Numbered from the stretch's first letter, positions 1 to 12,817 are shown. The stretch is DNA of 64,000 nt from Chimonanthus salicifolius (GCA_013350335.1 CM023539.1:45618631-45682630); one strand, 5' to 3'. Program-made: numbers and translations. Notes: generated from the sequence alone by a model not told the origin.

Positions 1-1462
1 ATATTGTGATAAAATAAAACTCACAATTTGGTTAAATTTTTTAATTTTATGTTTATATCTTTCTCTATATATAGATGTGTGTAGATATTAAAATATTTTC
101 CATTCAATATCATTAGTAAATGTTAAAAATACAACTTAAACTTTTTAAAAAAAAAATTAAAGGTGTGTAACTTTCTTTAAATATTTTTTATAATTTTTAA
201 ATTAGAAATTTTGAAAAGCCATTAGTGTTGGCTTGATCATTATAAATAAAAAAAATATTTAATAATTGTATTTTATATTAAAATTTGACAGGTAACATAA
301 TTTGATAGATTTTATCTAATTACTTCAATGTTTTTTTTATTAGAGTAAAACTCCAATTAAACCTCTATTTTTTAGGCAAAATAGAGCACATGTAGACAGA
401 CTTTTCCATTTATGAATTTTTATGAATCTAAATTTGATACTAAAGTGGGATCAGGGTCTCTCAAAAAAATACTCTTTTCGTCCCATTTTAGTTATCTCAT
501 TTGAAAATTTGTATTTTTTAAATAACTCTCTATATAATGCTAGCACTCAATCTGATTTCATCCATTTGCAACATATTTTATGCTAAATAGGACAACTATT
601 TTGGGACAATTCTAAAGTCCATATAAGACAACTAAATTAAATCAGACGGCGTACATCGGAGTATCTTATGGAATTTTTAAAAATCCAAATTTATTGGCCT
701 TTTTAAAAAAACAAAAGCTTCATAAAGTAGCCTTCAATTCCTAAAATTTAGCTTAACACCTTACTAATTCCTAAATTTTAACTCGTATTTTAGAAAATAA
801 ATCCTTTAGGTTTTGTTAGAAGAAAATCCATTTAGGCTACATTATTTGAAATATTCTCTACTACCAAAAAAATATTGTCCATTTAATATTGGATGGTAGA
901 ATAATATATGGTAGAATTCTCTCTTTCAAATTACACTCGACCTTAACATTGAAAGATTTTGACATGTCTCATATCTATTTGTACATACTTTTTATCCTTG
1001 CACTTGACATCTTTATCCTTGTTTGATTAATACCAAAATATTTTTTTTTACCAATGTATCAAAGCTTCTCATCTGAAATTTTCAAGTGTCTCATTTGATT
1101 AATTTTTAAGACATGTGTAAACCTTCCAATCTGCACACGTCGAGTATATAACTAAGGGGAGTGACTATTTTTTTTATGTTGAGGGAGCTTAATCGACCTC
1201 CTACAAATAAAAGTGAGAATTGACAATCAAACTAACCCTCAGGATAATACCAAAATATTCTAATAAATTATAATTCTCTTTTTACTTTTCTCATCTTAAA
1301 AAAATCAAATATTTTAAATATTATTCTTTGACCAAAATTTAATTGTCGTATTTGATTTTTGGATTATAATATTATATTGGCCAAAATATTAGTTTATACA
1401 ATATCCACGTCATATTTCACAAGCCCGACCAAAGTATGGACCCACATGTAGGATTTATTTGT
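1..1462. other. AT-rich intergenic, no gene seen
   Basis: Strongly AT-rich DNA with many A and T runs. No open frame with protein-like composition, tRNA or clear repeat structure was recognised. It ends at the left target duplication of the element starting at 1471. Confidence 0.6.
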
Positions 1463-1470
1463 GTTCCCAG

Positions 1471-2862
1471 CAAGGTAAAAAATCTCGGTCGATACGTATT
1501 GTATCGGCCGTACGAACCAAATATCGATCGATATTCAATAATATCGGTATTTAAAAAAAGAAAAGAAAAAAAAAATCGATAATGGTCATGTATGCTGAAT
1601 ATACAGGATATGCAGAGTGTCCTGAATTGTTAATTTAAAAATAATTTACAATTTAATGTTAATTTTACTCTCAAAATAGAGTAAAATTCAAAAGAGAAAA
1701 CATAAGAAGAAAATAAAAAGATATAAAAGCTGAGAAGTATAAACTTTGTTGAAGTACGTGTAAAAAGGGGGTGGTCAAAAATGGACTACTTACCCTTTGA
1801 AGTAATGTAGAAAGAAAAATCAAGTTGTAGATTAATGTGGCAATGCATGCACGAATATTGTTGGAAATGTGAATTTGGATGCCGTTGGAAAACTGGCAAA
1901 CCTGAATGAATGCTGCCTACATGTATTAGAAAAGGAGCCAACATTGTTATTGTAAAACATGCGAGCTTTGAAAACATGCAAGATGTATGCATGCATTGGA
2001 AAAGGAGCCAGCATTGTTGCTGGAAACATGCAAGCTTGGAAAATATGTTTTCCAAGCTGCTTCATGCATGTGTTGGAAAAAAAATCTGCATTGCTTTTGG
2101 AAAACATTAGAAAATGAGGCTGCATGTCGTTGAAAAACATGGAAGCTTGGTGCATGAGCTAGAAAATAGAGCCTCTATGCATGCTTTTGACTCGACTTTC
2201 TTCTCTATTTTTCTTATTTTCACTTTCATCCAAACTATTAAAGGTACGATTTATCTTTTAAGATCTTTGATATTGTTTATGGTCTGCAGCCTCGCTGCAG
2301 TTATCTATTTCTTGAATATTTTAGCAATTTTATTGCACTCACTGAACACTCATACTAAATGAGTATATGCTGATAAGTTCTGTGTAGTCTTCATTCTATA
2401 GTTTCGGTGCTATGAACTTTGGAGTACTCAAGATCGAGTGAGTATGATGGCTTCTCTCAACTTGTATGCTGCTGATCTCATATCTCCAGTCTTCCGCTGG
2501 TCATACAAAATAAATAATAAGCACGGGTCAGCACAGGTCTATCCATGAAAAACAGCAAAATTAGGATAAAGTTTCTGGAAATTAAAAAAAAATTTTAAAA
2601 TATTTTTTCAGTGATTTTGGCCTTTATTTTTTTTTAAATTATTTTTACGATATCGTAACTTCAAAATTATATTAGAAGATGTAAATGTCCGGTATTTTAT
2701 GAAAAAATTACATATTCAATAAACACATAATTATCTGTATTTTCTATAATTTTTCGGATTTTTTTTTTTTTTAAAAAAAAAAAGCTACCGAGATCTCACC
2801 AATATGCTATATCGGCCGAGATTATCGGTGAGATCTCAGTGGGGGCGCTTTTTGCACCCCTG
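1471..2862. mobile_element. Non-autonomous hAT-like element, 1.39 kb
   Basis: The 8-bp sequence gttcccag flanks it exactly (1463-1470 and 2863-2870), the target-duplication length of hAT transposons. The right end read inward begins CAGGGGTGCAAAA; the left end, CAAGGTAAAAAATCTCGG, is a decayed version. Both subterminal zones carry TCGGCCGA-type palindromes (1488-1550 and about 2786-2830), as in the shorter copies at 8620, 19934, 24887 and 37393. The 1.2 kb middle is unlike the short copies and holds a decayed tandem repeat but no recognisable transposase. It could be a longer progenitor or a copy that captured foreign DNA. The ends are seen directly; hAT membership is inferred from end sequence and duplication length. 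Confidence 0.8.
1908..2180. repeat. Diverged tandem repeat, unit about 70-75 bp
   Basis: Phrases such as ggaaaaggagccarcattgtt, catgcaagcttggaaaa and atgcatgcattgg recur three to four times with heavy divergence. The block lies in the centre of the 1471-2862 element and is absent from its shorter relatives. Short open frames here on both strands are by-products of the repeat. Confidence 0.55.
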
Positions 2863-2870
2863 GTTCCCAG

Positions 2871-3372
2871 GTCATAGAACGGGAGTAGACAAAACGAGGA
2901 GGTACAATTGTACTCTGCTCTCTGGCGTAGAAAACAAGTGCTCTATAAAGATCCAGTTGATTTGTTATGGTAGGGTAGGATTTTTTAATATTAAATATTT
3001 ACTATATTTGATAAAATTGAATAAATTAATAAATATAGTTTTATATGTAATTTTTATTTTTTTGGCACTTCTTGTCTTTTTTAAAATTAAGAATAAAAAT
3101 TGGATAAAAAATTCTTAAATAGAATTTCAGTTGAGAATTCCAAAATTATGAATTCTTTGTGATTCATTAGATTAGATCATGAGATATGGATCGTTTGTTA
3201 AAGTCAAACGTCTAGAGAATAAAATTATGAAATGAAAATAAAATTTTACTCTCTATTATTATTTTTAAATCATCATGAATAACACTACTCTACATGGAAA
3301 GTGAGAAGGTGAGTCTAAGCTCATATTAATACTTTAAATCATTCAAACCTTGTGCATCGATAAGTTAATAAT
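2871..3372. other. AT-rich intergenic, nothing recognised
   Basis: Low-complexity AT-rich sequence between a hAT-like element and a SINE. No gene or structured repeat is evident. Confidence 0.5.
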
Positions 3373-3380
3373 AAGACCTC

Positions 3381-3550
3381 ATGAGTGTAGCTCAACTGGT
3401 TGTCTCCCGCCTGTCTAAAGAAGCTAGAGTTATGAGATCGAACCTCCATGGTCTAATCTTGGTGTGCTCTAGGAGTTGTGGATTCACCAGTGGAAGTTTT
3501 ACGCTAGATATCCTGCGATTTTTCACAAGTAAATTTCAAAAAAAAATTGA
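3381..3550 (+). mobile_element. tRNA-derived SINE, family 1
   Basis: The 5' part resembles a tRNA gene with an A-box-like stretch (gtgtagctcaactggttg) and a B-box-like stretch (gagatcgaacctc), as expected for a Pol III-transcribed SINE. The 3' part has the family signature (ttggtgtgctct, then atcctgcgatttttcac) and ends in an A-run. The 8-bp sequence aagacctc flanks it at 3373-3380 and 3551-3558. Relatives lie at 11660, 14665, 17581 and 26815. Confidence 0.8.
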
Positions 3551-3558
3551 AAGACCTC

Positions 3559-5824
3559 TGATTTAATTTCAAAAACTCACTCCAATTACTGAACCCATGT
3601 AACTACATATAATTTTTCTTTTGTATCACATCTAATTATTTAAAATAAATTTTGAAATCACTTTAATGTGGAATTTTGGCAACAAAAGAGTGGATGGATC
3701 CAAAGTCTACCCAAGTCTGAGACTGAATTACGATTGGAGGATCCAATCTTAAGTTTAGTCAAGTTAATTCAAAATCGTCAAACTCAAATCCAATCTGAAT
3801 TTCTACATATTGAATTCGAGCTAGATTTTTGAAACCCAAAATGATTTCCTTAAGCCTAAAAGGAAACATCATGTATTGTACTATAAAATAAAAATTATAT
3901 ATTTATATAAGTGTGGCTCAAATTTAATTTTCAAAGTCAAACTCATCTAGATTATAATTTAGGCTTATACTGTGGGCTCAAAAATGAGCTTGACCAGAGC
4001 CCAAGTCAACTCGAATTTTTTTTTTTCAGGTTTTCACGTGGTCTCATGTTAGATCCGGCTCAAATTACACCCCTCCGGTCCATTGATAAATAAGAATTGT
4101 CAATATAATTAACTCAACCAATTTAAAAATCTCAACCGATCACATTTTGAGAAAAGTGAAATGGTAAAAAGATTGTATTGATTAGATTAATTAAGTAGAT
4201 TTTTAATCTATAAAAGTTTAAGAAAAATTTATAATAATTAAAATCATATAAACTTAAATATGTGTGATAAAATCAGAGTGAATTTCGTGTGCGATCTGCA
4301 CAGTTTTCAATTAGCGAGCCAATCTATTGTTGCTCTAAAAAAGCCTCATGCTAAAAAGAGGAAGACTACCATTTATATACCAAGGAATTTCTAACGCAAC
4401 TAGGAATGTGAGACTTTTTCTTCATATGCTCCACACTATAGACACCCTCTCAAATGAGATATTAGAATTGCAATCAAACAACAATTTTTTTAAGAAGAAT
4501 ATGAAAGTTTCCTGTGACGTGTTTGGGCTGCATTAGTGTAAAGTTTATGAATTGAAGGGAAAAAGATTTTATATATATATATATATATATATATTTTATA
4601 TATTTTTTTTATTTTTATTTTTTGACAAAGTAAGCTAAGCATGTTTTTTCTTGGAGTCACAATATATGCTAGAGATAGTATGCTTACAATCTAAGAAGTA
4701 AGTTAGTCATTAAGCCCTATCATGTTGTTTGTGTGATAACTGTAGTAATTGATCCTAAATCTTAATATATTTATTTATATTTATTACTAAGAACTGTGGG
4801 TTTGCTGAATAAAGATTAATTATCTACCCAACACCTTTGCCAGAGTTGGTGCCTTTTGTGTTTATTTTTGAGAAATGCAATAATTTAAGATTAATAGATT
4901 GGCTTGGTCACATGTTTTCATGTGGTTTAGTGGTCCCAAATCAAAATTCCAACTAATCAAGTAGTCTTTGATTAAATTCTTTTGACCAAAGTTCAGGAAA
5001 AAATTAAGTTGGACAATCCAAGTCACAATGACTTGCAAGGGATAATTAGGAAACAAATGAGGAAAGGTGATTAAGACCAAGAAACTTTAGAAAGGAAATG
5101 AGAGGAAGGACATGCGTGCACTCAACACCATTTTAGATAAATGAAATAATGATTTTGATAATAATAATAATAATAGTAGTATAGACAGTTAATTTTAATC
5201 TAGATAGATGAAATAAATATTTTAATAATGATAATGACATATGATATCAGTCTATTAGATAGATTATAGTTATACCTTATAACTTTAATCTTAATTATTT
5301 TTTATGACGGAAAGACTCAAGACCTCCACCTCTTTTCAAGTTGGAAGGTATTTGATAAAATTCTTAAAGATAATTTATATTAATAATTTATCTAATTGTA
5401 CTAATACCTTGCATCATTTCGTCACTATGGACTAGCAATTGATTGAATGGTTTGATCAATGAAAAGCCAACATTCTAATATGGAAGGATTGACTTGACAG
5501 TCAAGATCTTGTCTGCGTGAAGTCTTGAATTTGAATCACATTCAATTTTTAAAGGCCACTCTCCATGGAGTTACTCTCCATAAACAAAAATAACATTATG
5601 CCCTAGTTCATTCTTGATTGCACACGGCTTTACAATTATGTCGTACATATTTAGATATGAAGTTCATCAAATATAAGTTGAATTTAATGTATATATTATG
5701 AGATAGTTAAAATTTTGAACTTAAGATAAAAAGTTAAGCTATCTAAAAATCTTAAATTTAGCAAACAAAATATCAAAATAATTTCACATACATCTATCTC
5801 TATCAAATACCGTTTATTTAACAG
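3559..5824. other. Intergenic, AT-rich, with an (AT)n microsatellite
   Basis: No coding region recognised. An (AT)n run lies at about 4570-4594 and short AAT repeats at about 5155-5175. Around 3690-4080 there are repeated phrases of the ggctcaaattacacccct type that may be a decayed transposon, but no paired ends were found. Confidence 0.5.
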
Positions 5825-5839
5825 AATTGTTAAAGAGAA

Positions 5840-6018
5840 GTTCAAAAGAGTTGGAGTGATAATAAAGAAACGTGAGTTCTGAGTTTGATTTCTACTCCAT
5901 CTCAGAGAGTCATTTTCTGTAAAATTACCCACTTATATGAATGAGTAGAGAGACTAGCACAAGCTTCGAAGATTAGTCCGATGTAAGAAGCCTAGACATG
6001 TTGATTATAAAAAAAAAA
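5840..6018 (+). mobile_element. tRNA-derived SINE, family 2
   Basis: It has a B-box-like stretch (gagtttgatttctac) and the family 3' signature: ggattagtc-like sequence, then a gcctagac-like stretch and an A-run. Imperfect duplicates of attgttaaagagaag flank it at 5825-5839 and 6019-6033. Relatives lie at 18217, 24720, 33586 (minus) and 42289 (minus). Confidence 0.7.
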
Positions 6019-6033
6019 ATTGTTAAAAGAGAA

Positions 6034-8619
6034 AAGTTAGCAAAGTGACTTAATTTGTAGAGATAAATCAAATACAATGGAGAAGTGAGCTATGCATCAG
6101 CAGCTACCTACTGTACATTGGTTTTACCAAAGAAAAAATAATAATTTCCTCCTAATCTTCTCCATAAATTAAGTGGCATAGACGCCAACAATGTCTCTGC
6201 GACATTCTAATAGAGCAACTGATTCAAGAGTCCAAGAAAACTAGACAGACAATGTTGAGTCCAAACAAAGCTAGACATTTCATGCTTTATAATTTCAATG
6301 CTGCTGCCCGTCGGGTTTGAAAGTTTCAATAAATTTTGAAAAAAAACCATTATAATATTTTAGTTTTTTAAGGATAAATTATAATATTTAATTAACTTGT
6401 ATCATAGATGAAGGAGAGGGGCTAATGGGTATCTGGCAGTGCAAATCTAGCAACTACTCTCTCAGCCTTTTCACAAGTAACTATGAAACAGACATTTTAG
6501 GTGGATGCATTTTTTTCTGAGTGTTCACAGAATTTTTAGAGCATCAACTAATATGTAGACTATGCGCGAGTTTTTCTACCCGCACACACATGACTAATTT
6601 TATAGGAAATGGTCTTTTAGATTGAGTGAAAGTCAAACTCAAAACTCATACTCCAAGAAATGGGTTTTATGGATGATAGATTCAAATGCCTCTCTTTATC
6701 TCGGCAATATGAAATTGGTATTTATATTTAGAATTAACAAAATATTTTTTATGAGCTGATTGACCTCTGTGACACTTATGAGACTTGAATCTACAGTCTT
6801 TAAATTGTAATAATGAACTTTTACTAGTTTTAATGTAGGTTCTTGTTTTAAATTAAAAGAACTTTTTTAAAATTATTTTGATCTTAAAAATTAAAGACAA
6901 AAATGATACGATGAATTCATTTCAGATTGTTTGATAGCGGAAATTACAACTGACAAATCATCCAACTTTGTAATTTTTTTTTATTATAAGTCAATTCCAC
7001 CCTTTGTCATAGTCTATTGAAACACCTAAACCTTTAAACCTACATGTTTAAAAGACCAACCCTATAAGCAGGACATAGAATTGAATGTGATAAATGTCAA
7101 AGGATTTTATAATAATTTTAAAATATATTATGTATTTGTACATTAATTCAATTTAAGCTAAGTATTCTCTCAAGAAATTAAACTAAAATAATTTAACGTT
7201 CAACTCATTCAAATAGGATACCATTTTAATACCTTGCAATGTGACCCTTTGCTCTATCTATTTTTCCCCCATTAGATGATGAATTGACTTTTAATTGCTT
7301 GTTTTATTGGTGTTAATAAAATATAATATTACTATATATATGAGAAAGAGTACAAAGGCCAAAATTTCAACAATTTTTTTTATTAAATCATCACAGATCT
7401 CTTCAAGAACATGTAGTATAATTGGTTAGAGCTCATTATTATAATTTAGAGGTCGTAGATTCAAGTTTTTTTTAATCAAATCTAAATATAAAAGTCAACT
7501 TTAAATTAGAAAATTTTATCAAATAGGTGAGGGCTGAGGCATTACAGACAACATCATTTTATCTAGACAAAATAATAATAATAATGATAAAACAATAATA
7601 AATGTTATATACATTATATACTTCTTTTAATTAATATTTTATTTAAAAAGATAATAACATGTAATAAAGATAGTAATTAGTTAAGGCCTTAACCTAGCCT
7701 ACCCAGATGTAGCTCAAAAAGTTCATAAACTAACTGGTGGGGGGGGGGTTTTGGGGGCGGCATGTGTTGACTTTTAAGCATGGGAACTGGGTTGACTTAT
7801 ATCACAGATATGGGCAATTAGTCAAGTTGTTGATCGTGTCAAAGATCAGATTAGATTGATCATGGATCATGGGTCGGGTTTGTAGCATCATGAATTGCTT
7901 TGTGGTTAAGTTGGATCTTGAGTCATGACTTATGTGCCATAATTGGATTGGATCTTGGGTCCACTTGGGTCATGAACCAAGTCATGGGTCCATGTCATTT
8001 ATTCTCAGGGCCCAACCTGACATGAAAGCCTGAGTTAAATCCAATGGCCTATAAATCTATAATATTCAATAAATTTTTATATAATATATTATAATTTATT
8101 AAAAAAACTTAATCTTTATCCATTACTAAATTCTGCCTACTCATCCTTAGTTTAATCCAAATCATCTATAAATTCTTTCATCATTCTCATCTTCCCAACC
8201 CTAAGTATCTATCTTTCTTCTCTCTCTCAGCAAACCCTATTACCTTGTTGTGAAGATTTAATTTTATTGTTTTGAATATGTTGTTTTATTTTGGAATTTA
8301 TTTGTTTTATTTTTTATATGATGAATTGTTTAGAAATAAAATAACATCTTATGATTTAAAATTAATTTTAATTCAAATGGTAAGTCTTATTAAATATTGT
8401 GTGCAGTAATAAATAAACAACGACAATTTAATATTACAAACTAATGGTAATAAATGATTTAGAGATAAATTGAGTATGGACTCGAGCCTTTACTTATTTT
8501 TAAGATACAAGCCCAACTTCACATAATTTAGGTCCAAACAGGCCCAACTTGATTTCAGGGCCTATAATTGAATCTGAGTCCTACTGTGAATGAAGTCATG
8601 AACTTAAGGCCCGATCCTT
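6034..8619. other. Intergenic, AT-rich, with one dense G-run
   Basis: No gene recognised. The only compositional outlier is a G-rich tract at about 7736-7760 (ten Gs, four Ts, five Gs). Sequence near 7405-7480 resembles a decayed tRNA-derived SINE head but lacks a convincing 3' end. The stretch 7780-8040 repeats gggtca/gatctt phrases and may be decayed transposon DNA. Confidence 0.5.
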
Positions 8620-8827
8620 CATGGGTATAAAATTCGGCCGATACGTATCGTATTGGTCGAAATATTTCGGGTTTTAGACGCCCGAGATATGCTGATTTCT
8701 TTTTTTTGAAAAGAAAACAAATTCGATTGTGGGCCCGGCCAATATATATATATATAGATTTCTGAAAAAAAAAAGTATTTTGAAGAGGCTGATATCTCAG
8801 ATGTCCACCGAATTTTCGACCCCTATG
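8620..8827. mobile_element. hAT-like MITE, ATCGGCCGATAT family
   Basis: Left end CATGGGTATAAAATTCGG followed by ccgatacgtatcg; right end, read inward, CATAGGGGTCGAAAATTCGG. These match the ends of the copies at 19934, 24887 and 37393. The flanking 8-mers do not match, so the target duplication has decayed or the ends are slightly misplaced. Confidence 0.65.
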
Positions 8828-9620
8828 TGGAACATAACTCATGATAGTTGACATCCTCGCTAGGAAAAATGACTACCTCAACTCTTACTAGTTAAAACAC
8901 TAAAGATTCTTGTATTTTGAGCAATCAATAGCTCTAATAAACTCAAAGAGTAAATATCTACATTTAAGATATTAGTATAGACCAAACATTATTTAAATGA
9001 GTCCAACTCAGCCAATTTAGCAAGCATTTTTTTTTTTTAAATAAGGCACATTATCCAATCAACTTAAAAGAAACATGGATGCCAATTCCTAATAATAAAA
9101 AAAACGAAAGTGGCTGAACAAAGTGTCCAGTGGGCATTGTATGATGATGTTAAGTGAAGCTGACTTTTCCTACATGTTTTGCCCATATACAAAGAAAGCA
9201 TGCTCTTAACTGTAAATCAAAGATGTCTTGGCCATTTTCGACTACTAAGATTAAGTGATTAAAATTTAAATTTTAAAATACACTTTGATATGCTAATTGT
9301 TCTTTAAGTGAAATTTTAATCCCACCACTTAGACTTTTATTTACCTACAAAAAAGTTAAAAAACTAGTTCTAGGTACAACCTAAGTGTACCAAGATGGGA
9401 ACAATTCAAATTCAAATCCAGATGCGAAAGAAATCCTTGGGAGGATTAGAATTCAAATCCAAATGGCATTTGAGATCAAAATATACGGGTTTCCATCAAT
9501 GCAATGATCCATTAAAACAAATTAGAAAATATAAACTTCTTACGAAAAATTGCAGATAAAAATTTGGGCACCTAACAGTCTGGAAGGGAAATGAAATCAC
9601 AAATGTTGAGTGAGACTTAC
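8828..9620. other. Intergenic, nothing recognised
   Basis: AT-rich sequence between a MITE and the 3' side of an F-box pseudogene. No gene or structured repeat was seen. Confidence 0.5.
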
Positions 9621-10142
9621 TTCTATGAAGAGTTCTCCAGATTGGGACATGGGCAATTTCTGAAGAAGCAACAGGTGTTTGTGAGATAGCCCTCTGCTGT
9701 ATACGGATCCAATAGCAGCTGCAGTTCTTCCAGATTGTGAAATGTAATAGGAAGATACTGTTGATGAAATTCCTCTGCAAAAACAACATAGGGTGAATGC
9801 ATAGAAATATAAAATCAATGCTAGTTTTAAACAAAATAAATATCAAAGGGGTAATCTATCTGAGAAGCTGCAGTCCATCATATGTGGGCATGGGTGACTA
9901 TTTGAAAATGGAACAGGATGGATGTTGTTACCCAATCATGATCTGGTTCAAAACCTTCCCTATTTATTCCGTTAACAAAAACACCCACAAAAGATGGCAT
10001 AAGCCCAAATATGCTTCCACATGTCTCTCCATCTTCTCGACAGGATGCTAGTTCTAACAGCATATTTTCCTGGCATAAAAGAGAGAATGTAATGAAGGAT
10101 AGCTTCAGGTAAGTCACTGATTCTGTCACTTGTGTTTTTCAT
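9621..10142 (-). pseudogene. F-box/LRR (FBD-type) gene remnant
   Basis: Two pieces of one plant F-box family gene lie in order on the minus strand. From an ATG at 10142 to a TAA at 9972, 56 codons encode an F-box: DRISDLPEAILHYILSFMP, then RTSILSRRWRDMWKHIW. This fold binds SKP1 in SCF ubiquitin ligases. The frame stops just after the F-box, where the family normally continues for hundreds of residues. The second piece, 9621-9774, reads FHNLEELQLLLD then FFRNCPCPNLE, typical of the late LRR region. It has an intact-looking acceptor (TTTTTGCAG before 9774) and donor (GTAAGT at 9615-9620), but a one-base frameshift near its end breaks the expected LFIE frame. The middle of the protein is missing. 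A very short F-box protein is possible but less likely. It is from the same broad family as the gene at 63215. Confidence 0.7.
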
Positions 10143-10614
10143 GGCTTGTGAACTTTGAAGAGACGTCTACTACATAGAGGATGTCTCTACGAGTGTATTT
10201 CTTCTTCAAATTTTCACCTACAAGTAGAAACAACTCAGAAGGTGGTGAGTTCTTTCACAAGAGTGGCAATGTTCAATGTTATACAATAAGAAGATACTGA
10301 AACACACATAAAATAAACTTAGCTCAGATTTTATTCATCAACTACTTCCCAAAATACTATTGTTTACAAAATTGTTCATCTCCTGAACAGGCATGATGTA
10401 TTTGTTGCTTTCATCTATCCAATTAAACTCTCTTTGACTTGGTAATACCAATTTTTTGTATAATGGATTACAGAAGAAGAAAATGAGAGTATCTTCGTAT
10501 GAAGTACAATGCAGAAAATGGACTCTAATTAGAAAGAAATGGAAGTGCTTGAAAGGCCAGTCCAATCAGAAGTGCTGGTTTTTTGTCCCAGATTTGACAG
10601 GGTTGTGTCTGTGT
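10143..10614. other. Flank of the F-box pseudogene, nothing firm
   Basis: On the minus strand, an acceptor-like tract ending in ag lies about 85-90 bases upstream of the pseudogene ATG and could mark a 5' UTR intron. A 75-codon open frame at 10338-10565 (minus) has no recognisable motif and is not called. Confidence 0.35.
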
Positions 10615-10917
10615 CAGGGGCAAAAATTCGACTAATTTTTTTTTCCCTAATCGATATTTATTATATCTGAAGAGATATTTCGGCTTAAAAAATCTGAGAT
10701 ATTTAGCTAATATACAATCGAGGTTTATAACTGTGTTAGTCTATGGCCCTACAAATGCATACAGTAACCTAAGGTACTCAAACCAAGCTTTATAAGAATG
10801 GACGTTTTTACAATCATCATCATTGCCACTTTTACATTTACCAAGGTTGGTATTTTAGATTCTGCTTTTCCTTTCCACTGTGTTATCGAAATCTTAGCCT
10901 GACCTTTTTCGACCCTG
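10615..10917. mobile_element. Decayed hAT-like MITE, ATCGGCCGATAT family
   Basis: Left end CAGGGGCAAAAATTCGACT, then a T-run and atcgatattta/gagatatttcgg. Right end read inward is CAGGGTCGAAAAAGG. The order matches other family members but the palindromes are eroded and no 8-bp duplication was found. The true right end could be nearer. Confidence 0.45.
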
Positions 10918-11649
10918 GTTATAGCCTACTGCAGGATTCCACAATCTTTCATGTCAGTTTGCCCCTCCATCAAAGTTTTTAAAGGCCTTCCTGTCCTCAA
11001 AATATCTACTTAGAGTCCTTCAATTCTTTATATTGGAGGTGTTCATATTATTATAGTATAGCTCCTTAGGCATCAGAGAGGTTTTAATAACATCAAGCAG
11101 GCCCCTCTATAGATTCACTACGGACAACCCACATTTAAAATACTTTTGAGTCCAACCTGACTTTATCTGAGATAGGTTTTACCCAAGTCAAGTACAGATT
11201 CTTCAAGTTTCCATGTATATATTTTTTTTAAAAAAAAATTACCATAATACAATTTCTACCACTTTTATCAAATAATAAAATATTATATAAATTAACTCTC
11301 TTTAGAACTCTCTTAAAATAGACATTCGTTATTTAAACACAATTTTTCATATTTAAGATTCTTTATATAAAACTTCAAATTTAATGTGGAACATATTTAG
11401 TCTTACAAAATGTTCGCTCCTTTAAGAGATTTTTAAGCCATACTATTATTTATAAATAAATAATAAATAGATAAACAAAAGCAAAGAGACAGTTTCTGAT
11501 GTGCAGACCAGCATCGTGGACGGACAACAATGAGTAGAACATTCTTTCCTAAGTAAACAAGCACTGTTTGGCATGATTTTCCATGGTGAAGTCGCTTTTT
11601 CTTTATTAACTAAAAGAGAAGACATTAACTATTTCACTTGAGACTAAAC
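10918..11649. other. Intergenic, nothing recognised
   Basis: AT-rich sequence with no gene-like frame and no paired repeat ends. Confidence 0.45.
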
Positions 11650-11659
11650 AGATTAACTA

Positions 11660-11826
11660 TTTGGATATAATTCAACGAGTTGCCAACCCATTCAGAAAGT
11701 AGGACGTTGGGGATTTGAGTCTCCACGACCTAATATTGGTGTGTCCTAAGGTCAATGGACTCACTTGTAAAAAAATTATGCTGGATATCCCACAATTCTT
11801 CACGTATAAATTCAAAAAAAAAAAAA
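11660..11826 (+). mobile_element. tRNA-derived SINE, family 1
   Basis: Shares tggtgtgtcctaagg, gctggatatcccacaattct and the A-run with the copy at 3381. The tRNA-like head is degenerate (tataattcaacgagttg). Near-identical 10-mers agattaacta (11650-11659) and agattaatta (11827-11836) flank it. Confidence 0.7.
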
Positions 11827-11935
11827 AGATTAATTACTCAGATGAAGCACTGTTGTCAGTTGATTCCAACTGATGAAATCGATAAATTACGCTTACAGTC
11901 CAAATGGCTCGCAATCGAAGATGACTGAACAAGAC

Positions 11936-11963
11936 CCAGAAGCCAGAAGCCAGAAGCCAGAAG
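11936..11963. repeat. 7-bp tandem repeat, four units
   Basis: Four perfect head-to-tail copies of ccagaag. Confidence 0.85.
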
Positions 11964-12817
11964 CCCCAGCCCAATTCAAGAGAGAGAGAAGTTGACAAAA
12001 GGTTGTCTCTGAAAGAAGAAGAAATTCTGCTTTAATTATAAGCCTTATTGAGTTTAAAATCAAGGGACTTCAATATTTTCTTTTAATTCTCATAAAAGCA
12101 ACTTGAAGTTTGATTTTGTAAAATTAATGGATTCTAATTTATTATAAAATATTATTTATTTAAATTTGAGTTAAAAGAACCTAATAAATCAATTATGTCG
12201 ATTAGTGTAATCTTAACTCTAAATTTCATGTTGGTACGACCTACATTTTCAATTTTTTTTTTTTTTTTTTTAAACTATGAGAGGGCTAGGCATAAATGTA
12301 TATATTGCAACACCAACCCCATAACTTATTAAATTCCATCCAAAACTCATACGTCACTTTCCTACATAATACACAATTCTCCTTTTAATTACGAAACTGC
12401 CATTGACCAATCCCATAATCCCACCAACATCATCCAAAGTTTTGTTTCTGGGAGGCAACTCAACATCAGATCCTATTACCCGTTGCGTAAATATTGTACC
12501 CATCTTCACCAAAGAATTAAAGATGTATAGTATAAATAATTGTTCAATATTATAATTTTAATTTTACTAAATAGTAAAAAAAAAAAAAAACTTTCAACTA
12601 GGAGCAATGCGAATCCGTTTCTAGTTTTCTTGATGTATCGAATTTTCTTCTCTCATAAATTTTTAAAATAAAACTAAATACTATTTAAATTATTTTTGTT
12701 TTGTATTTCTATATAAAAATATAATATTTGTCGAATGTCTTAAGTATGAATCCACACACTCTTTGGTGCATTCCCTCCAAACTTCCTAATTAAAAAATAA
12801 TAATACAACCCTTCCTT
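11964..12817. other. Intergenic, upstream of a short ORF gene
   Basis: AT-rich DNA with A and T homopolymers (for example about 12247-12271). No gene recognised. Its right end grades into a C-rich tandem repeat. Confidence 0.45.

Noticed and set aside
3381..3460. tRNA gene at the start of a SINE
   Set aside because: A- and B-box-like sequences are present, but the sequence does not fold into a cloverleaf and continues into a SINE body with a poly(A) tail.
3690..4085. Possible hAT element ending in attacacccctcc
   Set aside because: The right end is suggestive, but no matching left end or 8-bp duplication was found.
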